Shown piece by piece: positions 24,270 to 32,737 of a DNA stretch of 64,000 nucleotides. A model generated the notes under the pieces. The model was not told the DNA's origin. It saw nothing but the letters and a program-made list of their open reading frames with translations, and ran no database searches. Each line of letters begins with the position of its first letter. Position 1 is the stretch's first letter. Source of the DNA: Chloroflexota bacterium (GTDB lineage: Bacteria > Chloroflexota > Anaerolineae > Anaerolineales > Villigracilaceae). The position numbers were made by a program, and so were the translations under genes. The stretch is taken from the NCBI GenBank assembly GCA_016234485.1, contig JACRBL010000023.1:1-64000 (forward strand), written 5' to 3'.

Positions 24270-27197
24270 TTACGGGACGCGATACTCGACGATTAACTGC
24301 GGACGAAGATTCGTGCCGGCATTTCCGCTGTAGATGGCGAGGTAATTGGGGACAGAGTTGTTGTTGTCGTCCAATTTGAAGCGCAAGCGAATCTGGGTGA
24401 GGCCGCCGCCAGTGTTCAGCTTATTGACGTAAGCCTTGTAACTGGTCAGGTTGATGGAATACCAGCCAGTCTTGAGGGCCGGCTTGAACGGCCCCACCGT
24501 TTTGTTGGGGTTCGTCTTCCAGTCCAGCGCCTGGAGGGCGATTGTCCCAAAGGAGCCTTTACGGATATCGAGCATGAATCCCTGGAACGCGGTGATGGGA
24601 TTTCCTCCGCCTGCGATGGTCTGCTTCTTGAATCGGAGGGTCACTTTGGTGATGATGGCGTTATCTGGCAAAGCGCCCGTGGAGAACGACAGGACACTGC
24701 GATACTGTTTGCGCTTGATGTCATCGCCGATGCGGAGGCTGGTTTGATTGGAATTCATCACGCCGCCTGTGTTGGTGTTTTCGCCCTTTTCGAGGATCCA
24801 ACCATCCTGCGCGCCAGTAGACTTGGAGACGAAGGACAAGGTTTCGGTGAGGTTGCCGATGGCGATGGTGAAGGTCTTGTTGAAAGTTCCGCCATGCCCG
24901 TCATTCGTGCGGACGCAGACGCTGTAGCTGTTCTTGGACTCGAAGTCGAACACCACGTTGGTTTGCAGGTTGGCGCCGCTCAGTTTGAAGGACGCGTCGT
25001 TTGCGCCGCCGCAGAACGAGTAGATGTGGATGTCGCCCGCGTCCGGGTCGGTGGTGGAGAGGACGCCGACGGTGGCGCCGACGGGCTGGTTCTCATTGAC
25101 CGAGGCGCTGGAGAGGGCGATGTTCGTGGGTGTGTTGTTGACTGCGGTGACGGTGAGCGTACCCTTGAAGTAGGCAATAACGTAATTGCCGCTCGCGATG
25201 CCGCCCGAGCAGATGATGTCGTATACGCCAGCCGAGCCGTGCGGAGCGGGGACGGAGCAGGTGGGGGCAGTGGAGAAGGTATCGGGAGCGACGAAGCCCG
25301 TGGCGGTGTAAGTGAAGACGGGGTCTGCCGCGGTATAGCGCTTGGTTTTGCTGTCTGCAGTGACGGTCAGCGTCTTCTTGCCGATGACGATGTCCACCGA
25401 GCCGCTGGCGTTGTTGTAGTTGCCTGTAGTGTCAGTAAACATCCAGTTGGCCGTCCCACCTGGAGCATCGGTGAAGGATGAACCGAGGTCGAGGCCAGTC
25501 AACGTCGCGCCGCCGAGGCCGGTGCAAGAGCCGCTCGCGCCGTGCGCCGCGCCGTCAAAGTCGCCGGTGAAACCAGTGATGGAGCAGGTGGCTGCGACCT
25601 TGTTGATGACGATGTTGGCCGTGCCGCTGGCATCGTTGTAGTTTGCGTTGGTGAACGACCAGTTGGCCGTCCCACCTGGAGCATCGGTGAACGACGAACC
25701 GAGGTCGAGGCCTGTCAACGTCGCGCCGCCGAGACCGGTGCAAGAGCCGCTCGCGCCGTGCGCCGCGCTGTCAAAGTCACCAGTGAAGCCGCTGACGGAA
25801 CACGAGGCCGCGATCTTGTTGATGACGATGTTGGCCGTGCCGCTTTCATCGTTGTAGTTCGTGTTGGTGAACGACCAGTTAGCAACACCGCCCGGCGCAT
25901 CGGTGAACGACGAACCGAGGTCGAGGCCCGTCAATGTCGCTCCGCCAACGCCGGTGCAAGAGCCGCTTGCGCCGTGCGCCGCGCCGTCAAAGTCACCTGT
26001 GAAGCCAGTGATGGAGCAGGTGGCCGCGACCTTGTTGATGACGATGTTGACGGAGCCGCTGGCGTTGTTGTAGTTGCCCGAAACGTCGGTAAATGTCCAG
26101 TTGGCCGTGCCGCCCGGAACGTCCGCGTAGGATGCGCCGAGGTCGAGGCCGGTTAATGTCGCGCTGCCCACGCCCGTGCATGATCCGCTCGCGCCGTGGG
26201 ACGTTCCGTCAAAGTTGCCAGTGAAGCCAGTGACGGTGCAGGTGGGGTCGGCTTTGTTGACGTTGAGACTGCCGCTGGCGCTGGTTGTGATGTAGGCCGT
26301 GTCGCCGGCGTAACTGGCTCCAATTGCGGTGGGATACGCGCCCGCGTTGATGCCTGCCAGGCTGACGCCCGCGAGGGACGCCGTGCCGCTGGCGTCTGTA
26401 GAGGCGGAGCCAACGCTGGAGCCGTTCACCGTGAACGCAATGGACTTTCCGCTGACGGGCGAGCCGGCGGAATTGGTGAGGGTGGCGGTGAGGGTGGAGT
26501 CGCCACCGTACGTTCCAGTGGCGGGGGAGACGCTCAACGAGGTAGTTTGTTTTTCGTCAACAGTCAATATGCCGCTTGCGCCAGTGGCGGCGGCATTCCC
26601 GGTACTGCCAAAGTAAATGCGCATGGCGTTTGTCGTGCCAGAGATGGCGCGGATTCGGAGGCCGAGTTTGCTCCCCGCGGGGACTGTGGCAGATTGCCCG
26701 CTCAGGCTGATCGTGAAATCGGCGTTTTGATTATTGGCGACTGCCTGGGTTGCTTCGGTTCCGCTGAAGTTTGTGATCGTTCCGCTGGAATCCGCTTACA
26801 TCAACATGACCCCTGCTGTCCATGTTTGGGCTCCGCCTCCGCCTTGCGCCTCTCGAAGATGGATATTGAGCGACGTTCCCGTGACGATTGTTTCTGCTGT
26901 GTAGGCAGTATTGAACCAGACATCGAGGATCGTGCCAGCGGTTGTCACCTGGATGGATTCGCTCGCGCAGGCGTGGGTGGCGGCGGACATCAGGGTTGTT
27001 ACCGGCCCGGTTGCAACAGCGCCGCCGCAAGTGGCGTCGTTGGTTGTGATTCCCGTAGCAACGGTTGTGCCTGTATTTTGCTGGATGTTGTAGGTGGCCG
27101 CGGTGGCGTAGGCTGTGTCAACTGGCAAGGCCGTTAACGCAAGCAAGACGATCATAAACCCCGCGGCAATTTGTGAAAAAAAAGAATGAAATTTCAT
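24270..27197 (-). pseudogene. Large secreted repeat protein interrupted by an in-frame TAA
   Basis: From ATG 27197 (CAGGAG site) a signal peptide (FMIVLLALTALPVDTAYA) and N-terminal domain run to TAA at 26796-26798. The same frame continues without shift to 24270, so one base change would restore about 975 residues. Domains after the stop: rest of the N-terminal domain, an Ig-like domain (LSVSPATGTYGGDSTLTATL), four ~70-residue repeats each with GASGSCTG and ATLTGLDLG, an MBG-like domain, a cadherin-like domain (NIALSSASVNENQPVGATVG) and a C-terminal DNRLRE domain. It looks like a surface adhesin. It may be a recent pseudogene, a phase-like off state, or an assembly error; a readthrough is less likely. 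Confidence 0.8.
25385..26246 (-). repeat. Four tandem coding repeats of about 214 bp
   Basis: Four near-identical units encode ~71-residue modules (for example GFTGDFDGAAHGASGSCTG and DLGSSFTDAPGGTANWSFTN). The phrase GCATCGGTGAA recurs near 25467, 25681 and 25898; the fourth unit (near 26120) diverges. High DNA identity suggests recent duplication or gene conversion, and copy number may vary between strains. Confidence 0.85.
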
Positions 27198-27299
27198 GCG
27201 ATCTCCTGTCATTGAATGGAAAACCGAGCGTAGGTTGGGTGATTTTTTTGAACTGGTCATGGACAATTGATGTGAGTGGGTAACAGAATTTGCTCCCGG

Positions 27300-27524
27300 T
27301 TAATCCGGGAGCAGGTTTTTTGTGTTTACTTGCAAAACAGAGGCCGCCTTGCGGAGGTTGCTCAGGTTCATATTGTTGTCGGTAAAGTCGCTGAAATCCT
27401 CATATTCTCCCCGCCAGATTTTGATTGCAGTCGGTTCGCTACAACCCAGTTTTCGCATTTCACCGATAAATTCGTAATAGGTCATGTTGATTCTTTCAGC
27501 CAATTCCTGGACTCTGCTGGTCAT
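27300..27524 (-). CDS. Small helix-turn-helix protein
   Basis: The start at 27524 follows AGAGGAACCCAAC and gives 74 residues: MTSRVQELAERINMTYYEF, then GCSEPTAIKIWRGEYEDFSD and a C-terminal NLSNLRKAASVLQVNTKNLL. This is an XRE/Cro-type fold. It is divergent in spacing from its neighbours and has its own site. It may regulate the secreted-protein genes around it; that is inference. Base composition is lower in GC than the surroundings. Confidence 0.72.
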   Translation of the reverse strand: MTSRVQELAERINMTYYEFIGEMRKLGCSEPTAIKIWRGEYEDFSDFTDNNMNLSNLRKAASVLQVNTKNLLPD

Positions 27525-27751
27525 GTTGGGTTCCTCTTTGTTTGCAGGTTGCGTTTTGAAGTAGGTTTTGAAAATCGATTTAAAAATATATTTTTGAAAT
27601 CGGTTTTGCGGACACATTTTATGAGGCTTTCTATTTCGATGGTTTGCAATTCTGTAAGAAGCGCCCCTCAAGATTAAGAAGGTTACAAAATTGTTAACTA
27701 GAAATGGCGGAATCGCCGGGTTGTCTTGACCAATCTTGAAATCTTCAACGC

Positions 27752-27786
27752 AAAAAAGCGCACTTGCCATCCCTGGCAAGTGCGCG
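27752..27786 (-). terminator. Terminator beyond the 27937 metalloprotease gene
   Basis: CGCACTTGCCA pairs with TGGCAAGTGCG around TCCC; on the minus strand it runs into CTTTTTTG. A family C repeat lies between it and the gene. Confidence 0.85.
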
Positions 27787-27799
27787 ATTCTACTTCCGC

Positions 27800-27897
27800 C
27801 ATGTAGTGACGACTTCAGTTGTCCTAGCGGCTAAAGCCGCGACTACTTGGAATACGGCTGACCCACAGGGCGCTACGCAGAGCCGCGACTACTTGGA
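27800..27897. repeat. Palindromic repeat family C, copy 2
   Basis: It starts CATGTAGTGACGACTTCAGT, and contains GCGGCTAAAGCCGCGACTAC, GGCTGACCCACAGGGCGC and AGAGCCGCGACTACTTGG, all elements found in altered order at 16401-16470. Confidence 0.7.
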
Positions 27898-27936
27898 ATT
27901 ACGTAGCCTACGGCACATGATCCACAGGACACATTC

Positions 27937-29604
27937 CTACGGAATGTAGTACTCAACGATCAACTGCGGACGATTGGCCGCCGCCGCGTTGCCGCTGAAT
28001 AGTGTGAGGTAGTTAGCCGCGCCATTGTTGTTATCGTCCAGTTTGAAACGCAGGCGGATTTGCGTCAGCCCGCCCGCGGCCTTGTTGACCTGCGTCGCGG
28101 CCGCGCTCAAATCCAGCGCGTACCATCCGTTGACGAGAGCGGGCGTGAACGGCCCCACCGTCTTGTGCGCGGGCGATTGCCAGTCTGCGGATTCGAGCGA
28201 CGACGCGCCAAACGCGCCGTTGCGAATATCTGCTAAAAATCCGCGGAACAAGTTAAGTGGATTCCCGCCCCCCGTGACTCCCTGCTTTTTCACTTGGAGC
28301 ATGACTTTCGTAATCACCGCGTTATCGGGCAGGCTGGACGTATCGAACGACAGGATGCCACGATATTGGGCGCGTCCCGCGTCATCTCCCAACCGCAGGG
28401 CGGACGCGGCCGTATCTTTCGTTTTGCCTGTGTTCGCGTTCTCGCCCGCTTCCAGCGTCCACCCGTCTTTGGCCGCGATCGAAGCGAAGGTCGCGCTTTG
28501 CGTTTGCGGCGCAAGTTTAATCGTCGTCACCTGCGCGCTACTCTGATTCACCAGAGCCGCAATATCGCCATCGTAGATCGAGACATAACGCGGCTCGGCG
28601 GCAGGATTCCCGTCCCGATAAACTTTTATCAGCCGCAGGAAATTATAGGCATTGTGCGAACCCGTGGATGTTCCCCAGGCAACCGTCACCTGTCCGTTCG
28701 CGTCAGTCGCGGCGTCCAACAACAACTGGCTCGCGTACGGATAAAATCCCTCCACGTTCCAAACCTTCACGTTGACGTTCGACGCGGGTTGCCCGCTCTC
28801 GTCCAAAACCTGCACGGTGAATTGTTCAAACGAGGGGATTCCGTTTCGATACGAACCGCTCATCACCGCGGCGGTCAAATTCGAGAATTGGACGGTGGAT
28901 AAATATTGCGCGCGGCTGGTCGTCTCGGTGAAGCGCAGGAGAGGGTCTCTCATAAAATCGGGCTTGTCGCTCCAGAACGGATCGTTGGCATTGTAGATGT
29001 TGATATCCATCAGCGGCGCAACGGACGTGCTATCGGTGACGCTCATCAGAGAGTAATACTCGCCGATGCCCGCGCCCAAAACGTGCGCCAGTTCGTGAAG
29101 CATGTGATCGAGTTGCGTGGTGTAATCCCACACATCCGCGGACGTGAGCGCGTCGGGGTCGTAGAGCTTCGTCCAGCGCAGGCCGGCCAGCGCGCCCGCC
29201 CCGCTCGCGTCCATGCCCGCGTAACCGCCGTACGAAACGGCCTGGTCGGTGTAAACGGCGTGCGCCCAAATCTCAAAATCTTCGGTCGGAAGCGGAGGCA
29301 TGGCGCTGTCGGTGTGGGGCTGTGACTCAGCGACGATGATCCCCGTTTGGGCGTCGAAGAGGAGGCGGCGATTGGTATTCTTCGCGAGGATCGCGTTCAT
29401 GTCGTCCACGTATTTGGGCAGAACCATTTTCGCGAATCCCAAATCCGCCGCGAGCGCGGGGTCGAGATAAAACTTGATTGTGTGCGTTTTAAGGGAGGAG
29501 GTTTCAACCTGTCCATCGGCGAGCGCGGGCGAAGGGATGAGCGCCGCGAACATCGCGAGGATCAGGGCAACCAGCGTAAATTTGTGCGGGAATTTGAATG
29601 CCAT
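27937..29604 (-). CDS. Secreted zinc metalloprotease with DNRLRE domain
   Basis: The 555-residue protein has a signal peptide (FTLVALILAMFAALIPSPA), a protease domain with HELAHVLGAGIGEY (HExxH) at about 165-180, an Ig/CarboxypepD-like beta domain (FTVQVLDESGQPASNVNVKV, about 270-370) and a C-terminal DNRLRE domain (LRLGDDAGRAQYRGILSFDT, RPQLIVEYYIP). AAGGAG precedes the ATG. Its 340-base leader holds two cyclic-di-GMP-I riboswitches, so secretion of this enzyme is likely tied to the motile/sessile switch. The substrate is unknown; an adhesin is a fair guess. Confidence 0.85.
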   Translation of the reverse strand: MAFKFPHKFTLVALILAMFAALIPSPALADGQVETSSLKTHTIKFYLDPALAADLGFAKMVLPKYVDDMNAILAKNTNRRLLFDAQTGIIVAESQPHTDSAMPPLPTEDFEIWAHAVYTDQAVSYGGYAGMDASGAGALAGLRWTKLYDPDALTSADVWDYTTQLDHMLHELAHVLGAGIGEYYSLMSVTDSTSVAPLMDINIYNANDPFWSDKPDFMRDPLLRFTETTSRAQYLSTVQFSNLTAAVMSGSYRNGIPSFEQFTVQVLDESGQPASNVNVKVWNVEGFYPYASQLLLDAATDANGQVTVAWGTSTGSHNAYNFLRLIKVYRDGNPAAEPRYVSIYDGDIAALVNQSSAQVTTIKLAPQTQSATFASIAAKDGWTLEAGENANTGKTKDTAASALRLGDDAGRAQYRGILSFDTSSLPDNAVITKVMLQVKKQGVTGGGNPLNLFRGFLADIRNGAFGASSLESADWQSPAHKTVGPFTPALVNGWYALDLSAAATQVNKAAGGLTQIRLRFKLDDNNNGAANYLTLFSGNAAAANRPQLIVEYYIP

Positions 29605-29689
29605 TCGAATCTCTCCTTGATAATGGCATCCCGACTCCCAGCGACGGACTCCAACTTAAGAATCCACGCGATGGTTGCGATTCATCGTT

Positions 29690-29775
29690 TTCGGCAGCCT
29701 GGCAGTCGTGCCCTTTGCAGGGGGTAGACCCATGGCTTTGCGTCGCCGGCTTTCGCCGGGTTTGCCATTATCGGT
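29690..29775 (-). promoter_or_regulatory. Cyclic di-GMP-I (GEMM-I) riboswitch, proximal copy
   Basis: Read on the minus strand the GEMM-I core is complete: GGCAAACC, a GAAA-capped stem (CCGGCGAAAGCCGG), GACGCAAAGCC, GGGTCTA, a second stem and GCCAGGCTGCCG. The 5' strand GATAATGGCA (29772-29763) is exactly complementary to TGCCATTATC (29628-29619), which abuts the AAGGAG ribosome-binding site, suggesting control of translation of the metalloprotease gene. Confidence 0.9.
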
Positions 29776-29792
29776 GCGAAACATTTAAGGTG

Positions 29793-29824
29793 CAAAAACA
29801 AAAAACCTGGAACGAATCCAGGTT
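29793..29824 (-). terminator. Terminator between the two riboswitches
   Basis: On the minus strand AACCTGG pairs with CCAGGTT around ATTCGTT and runs into TTTTTTGTTTTT. Its place right after the distal aptamer suggests it is that aptamer's expression platform (transcriptional control). Confidence 0.88.
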
Positions 29825-29859
29825 GCGAAGCGAAACAAAAGGAGGGTCATCCTATAAAC

Positions 29860-29945
29860 TTCGGCAACCTGGCAATCATAGTCATTCAGACGTTAGACCC
29901 AAGGCTTTGCGTCCTCGGCTTTCGCCGAGTTTGCGGTGTCGGTTG
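29860..29945 (-). promoter_or_regulatory. Cyclic di-GMP-I (GEMM-I) riboswitch, distal copy
   Basis: The minus strand shows CCGCAAACTCGGCGAAAGCC, GAGGACGCAAAGCC, GGGTCTA and GCCAGGTTGCCG, the same core as the proximal copy with a different second stem. Together they form a tandem array, expected to give a sharper or two-step response. Confidence 0.9.
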
Positions 29946-29958
29946 TTTTGTTGAGAGC

Positions 29959-29964
29959 AGTATA
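29959..29964 (-). promoter_or_regulatory. Candidate -10 element for the riboswitch transcript
   Basis: TATACT on the minus strand places the transcription start about 7 bases before the distal aptamer. No good -35 is seen 17 bp upstream, so an activator may be needed. Confidence 0.45.
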
Positions 29965-30097
29965 CTCCCACTTTCCCGATTTGGACTTTTTATTTTTGTT
30001 GGGTCCCTTGTGACCATTCTTGCGTTTTCCAGCAGTTGCACTAATGGAAGGCGGCACGATTTGCCAAGCAAATCGAACTGACGCCAAAACTGAGTTC

Positions 30098-30120
30098 TCC
30101 CAGCAGTTGGACTGCTGGGA
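30098..30120. repeat. Perfect 10-bp palindrome
   Basis: TCCCAGCAGT-TGG-ACTGCTGGGA. Variants of CAGCAGTTGNACTGCTG occur at about 17775 and 30033, so this is a small dispersed hairpin. The rest of 29965-30298 holds no gene that I can support. Confidence 0.7.
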
Positions 30121-30298
30121 CAGGTAAAAAAACAAAATCCGCCCTCGCGTCTTTTTCTGGACGGGAGGGCTGGTTCTGTTTTTTGAGGCGTTATCCTGCC
30201 TTGAGCGGCCTTTGGTGTGCGATCCTCAATGATGAGCGCTGGCTGGGTGTTGGCGGCTCGCTTCATACCAAATCACCGCCTCGCGGCGGTGATGATGG

Positions 30299-30370
30299 CG
30301 CCCCCGCGCGGACTCGAACCGCGCTCTTCGGCTCCGGAGGCCGACACTCTGTCCACTGAGCTACGGGGGC
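30299..30370 (-). tRNA. tRNA-Arg (CCG)
   Basis: The acceptor GCCCCCG pairs with CGGGGGC, the D-arm is GTAGCTCAGTGGACAGAG, the anticodon stem TCGGC/GCCGA encloses CTCCGGA with anticodon CCG, and the T-arm contains GGTTCGAGTCC. It is 72 nt with no encoded CCA. Confidence 0.95.
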
Positions 30371-30396
30371 AACGGCAGGGATTTTACCACTTATTA

Positions 30397-31383
30397 TCAA
30401 GCCACCTGCGGGCGGAGCGCCTCCATTTCGTGGCGCAGTTTTTCGATGATGGCAAGATTGCCGCCGTCATCGCCGTGCAGGGAATATTGTTCCTTCTTGT
30501 GCGCCAATTCGCCCATCACCTGGTAGAAGCGCGAGGTGGCGCGGAACCTTCCGCTGGTGAGCCCGCCGAGGATGGCCATGCTCGCGCCAAATGGAGAAGC
30601 GGCGGTCCTCAACTGGGCGTGGGTGACGCGTCCCGCGGTTACTTCTTCGGTGAGATGTTTGGGGAGCAGTTGTCCCTCGCGGCGGATCATCCAGAAGGTG
30701 AAGAGCAGCATCACCACCCAGCCGCTCCAGTCCAGGAATGTGCCGAAGGCCAGCCCGTCGAAGCCGGTGGAGAGCGATGCCAGCGTATTGTGGAAGGAGT
30801 GGGTTAGGATGGCGATGGTTAAACCCGCCAGCGGCGCGATGAACTTTGCCAGGATATTCTTGCTCATGCGCGCGATGGCGAAGCCGATGCCCGTGAAGGC
30901 CGTGTAAAACGGATGTTGCCAGCCGACGAGGATGACGCGCACAAAGACGAGGAACCAAAATCCGCCCCAGCCAGATTCGGCATAACCGTGTTCATAAATA
31001 TAGAAGGCATTTTCCGTGGCGGCGAAGCCAAGCGCGGCGATGCCCGCGTAGATCATGCCGTCGAGGATCGAGTCAAATTCCTTGCGGAAGATCAAGAACA
31101 CGATGAAGACGGCGAGTCCCTTCAAGATCTCTTCCACGAGCGGGGCGATGATCGAGCCAGTCGTCAGGTCGGTGGTCACTTCGGAGCCAGTGAACATGTA
31201 GACGCCGATGCCGAGCGCGGTGTTGATGATGAAAGCGCCTCCCGCGGCCACGATGAAGCCCCATCCGAAGACTGCGCCCAAAAGCGGAAGCGGTTCCTTC
31301 TCATAGCGGTCGAGCCAATAGAGGAACGCCGCGAATAGAAACGCGGGGACAAAACCAAAAAAAAGAGCGCCGATTAATGCCAT
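30397..31383 (-). CDS. PrsW-family intramembrane protease
   Basis: The 328-residue protein has about eight hydrophobic segments and the family motifs: PLPLLGAVFGWGF after the first helix, EE in LVEEILKG, GFAATENAFYI with E and N, GWQHPFYTAFTGIGFA and HSFHN. PrsW-type proteases cut anti-sigma factors in Bacillus; other members have unknown substrates. The start ATG follows GAGGAGAA. It is transcribed away from tRNA-Arg's upstream side and seems monocistronic. Confidence 0.9.
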   Translation of the reverse strand: MALIGALFFGFVPAFLFAAFLYWLDRYEKEPLPLLGAVFGWGFIVAAGGAFIINTALGIGVYMFTGSEVTTDLTTGSIIAPLVEEILKGLAVFIVFLIFRKEFDSILDGMIYAGIAALGFAATENAFYIYEHGYAESGWGGFWFLVFVRVILVGWQHPFYTAFTGIGFAIARMSKNILAKFIAPLAGLTIAILTHSFHNTLASLSTGFDGLAFGTFLDWSGWVVMLLFTFWMIRREGQLLPKHLTEEVTAGRVTHAQLRTAASPFGASMAILGGLTSGRFRATSRFYQVMGELAHKKEQYSLHGDDGGNLAIIEKLRHEMEALRPQVA

Positions 31384-31409
31384 GATTTTTTCTCCTCAAA
31401 TTGATTGGC

Positions 31410-31465
31410 GGAGTCGAACGTCTCTGACGTTCGACTCCAAAGTCGGAGACTTTGGAGTCCGATGG
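31410..31465. repeat. Hairpin repeat family D
   Basis: GGAGTCGAACGTC/GACGTTCGACTCC is followed by AAAGTCGGAGACTTTGGAGT and CCGA. A shortened relative (TTGCAAAATCGGAGATTTTG) sits at 5875-5905 between the E1 and RING genes. Confidence 0.65.
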
Positions 31466-31558
31466 TGAGATTCTGTTCATGCGTAAGGTTGTTTGGATGC
31501 GTTGGACTGCATCCTGCTCGCAGTGCAACTGCTCGCAAACGAACTTTGCGCTGTAATA

Positions 31559-32221
31559 TTAACCCTGAAAAATCAATCGGGTTCTTTCCACGCGGACGTC
31601 TTCGGGCGGGATATCCAACGCGGACAAGACTTCTTCAGGACGTCCCGTCGCGCCTTCGCGCGCGGTGAGGCGCATGAAGACCCTCACCCCCGACCCCTCT
31701 CCCGTATTTCGGGAGAGGGGGGCCGAAGGCGGGGCGAGGGCGAGCGACTCGATCAGCGGTCTGAGATCGTACGTCTTGCCGCGGCGGACGCGGGGGAGAG
31801 ACAACGCGTCCACGAGCGCGGCCAGCCGAATGGTCAGGTTGGAGGCGTGTTCGTCGGGGATGGTCGCTTCGTATTCGGACGCGATCAGTTGGGTCTGGAG
31901 GGCGGGGGCGCGGTCGTCCACGATTTGAATGTCGAGGATTTGAATGTCGCGAGGCAGGGTGGCTTGCAGGTCGCTCCGAAGTTTGGACGCAGAGACTTCG
32001 GAGTCCTCTGTGGTTAACCAAATGTCCATCATTTCGGCGCGGGAGGAGAAGCCGAGGGGGAGGGCGGAGGCGAGTTGAATTTTGGGCGTGGGGTGAAAGC
32101 CCTGTGAGTAGGCCAGGGGAAGTTGGGCGCGGCGGGCGGCGCGTTCGATCAGGGTATGCAAATCGAGGTGCCCTGTGTAACGAAGCGCACCCTGCTTGGA
32201 GAAGGTGAGGCGAATTCGCAT
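31559..32221 (-). CDS. TIGR03936-family protein (radical-SAM partner)
   Basis: The 220-residue protein starts MRIRLTFSKQGALRYTGHLD and has AYSQGFHPTPKIQLASALPL, the pattern of the TIGR03936 (DUF2344) family, usually beside the TIGR03960 radical-SAM gene found at 32738. Residues about 160-180 (SAPLSRNTGEGSGVR) are encoded by an inserted palindromic repeat. The pair is thought to act in RNA or tRNA modification but is not characterised. Its start overlaps the stop of the DinB-like gene by one base. Confidence 0.88.
   Translation of the reverse strand: MRIRLTFSKQGALRYTGHLDLHTLIERAARRAQLPLAYSQGFHPTPKIQLASALPLGFSSRAEMMDIWLTTEDSEVSASKLRSDLQATLPRDIQILDIQIVDDRAPALQTQLIASEYEATIPDEHASNLTIRLAALVDALSLPRVRRGKTYDLRPLIESLALAPPSAPLSRNTGEGSGVRVFMRLTAREGATGRPEEVLSALDIPPEDVRVERTRLIFQG
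31681..31740. repeat. Palindromic repeat inside a coding sequence
   Basis: CCCCTCTCCC-GTATTTC-GGGAGAGGGG with flanks CCCTCACCCC and GGGGCGAGGG. The element is in frame within the TIGR03936 gene and encodes about 20 residues that have no counterpart expected in the family. Confidence 0.8.
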
Positions 32222-32736
32222 TAGCGGATGACGGGGGTTTTGAAATGTTTGCGGATATCAGCCGCGTGGTGGCGATATTGTTCGATGGTGTAGCGCGCGA
32301 TGCGCTTGACGAGGTTGTTTTCACTGAGTTGTTCTTCGGTGAGCATTTTGATGGACTCGTAAATTGAATCGTAGACGCGCAGTTCGATCTCGATCAGTTC
32401 GATGAAGGGCGTGTATTTCAATTTTCGCACAGCCCATTCGTTGGCGTCGGCTTCGGCGAGCAGGGGAGATTCGTAATCGGGATAACCGAAGTCGGCGTAG
32501 AAGGTTTCGAGTTCCTCTTTGGTCTGGCAGGGCGGGAGGGTTTCGCCATGTTGAATTTCGTGCAGACGGTCGGCGATGTATTGCTCGCGTGAAAGGATGT
32601 GGGCGAGGATATCGCGCGTTGACCAGTGTCCCGAAACGCCCGTGATGCCCAGCCGAATCGAGCCGACAAAGTTAAGCGCGTGTTCCCATCCCTCGCGCGC
32701 GTTCGCCATCCGCACCAAAAACTGCGACTTCCTCAT
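32221..32736 (-). CDS. DinB/DfsB-like protein
   Basis: The 171-residue all-helical protein has the ClbS/DfsB (DinB superfamily) outline: VSGHWSTRDILAHILSREQY, the acidic middle and YTIEQYRHHAADIRKHF with metal-ligand-like His residues. DinB-fold enzymes are metal-dependent transferases or hydrolases. It sits between the two radical-SAM-linked genes with 1-base overlap and 1-base gap, so all three form one operon. Function is unknown. Confidence 0.8.
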   Translation of the reverse strand: MRKSQFLVRMANAREGWEHALNFVGSIRLGITGVSGHWSTRDILAHILSREQYIADRLHEIQHGETLPPCQTKEELETFYADFGYPDYESPLLAEADANEWAVRKLKYTPFIELIEIELRVYDSIYESIKMLTEEQLSENNLVKRIARYTIEQYRHHAADIRKHFKTPVIR

Positions 32737-32737
32737 C

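Noticed and set aside
25385-26246. CRISPR-like regular repeats
   Set aside because: The units are ~214 bp, in frame and encode protein modules; there are no short repeats with unique spacers and no cas genes.
26796-26798. Selenocysteine or programmed readthrough at the internal stop
   Set aside because: The codon is TAA, not TGA, no SECIS-like hairpin is evident, and the context suggests a simple nonsense change.
27291-27313. Terminator with T-run on the plus strand near the small HTH gene
   Set aside because: The hairpin is clear, but no plus-strand gene ends there and the minus-strand side lacks a T-run, so I did not list it as a terminator.
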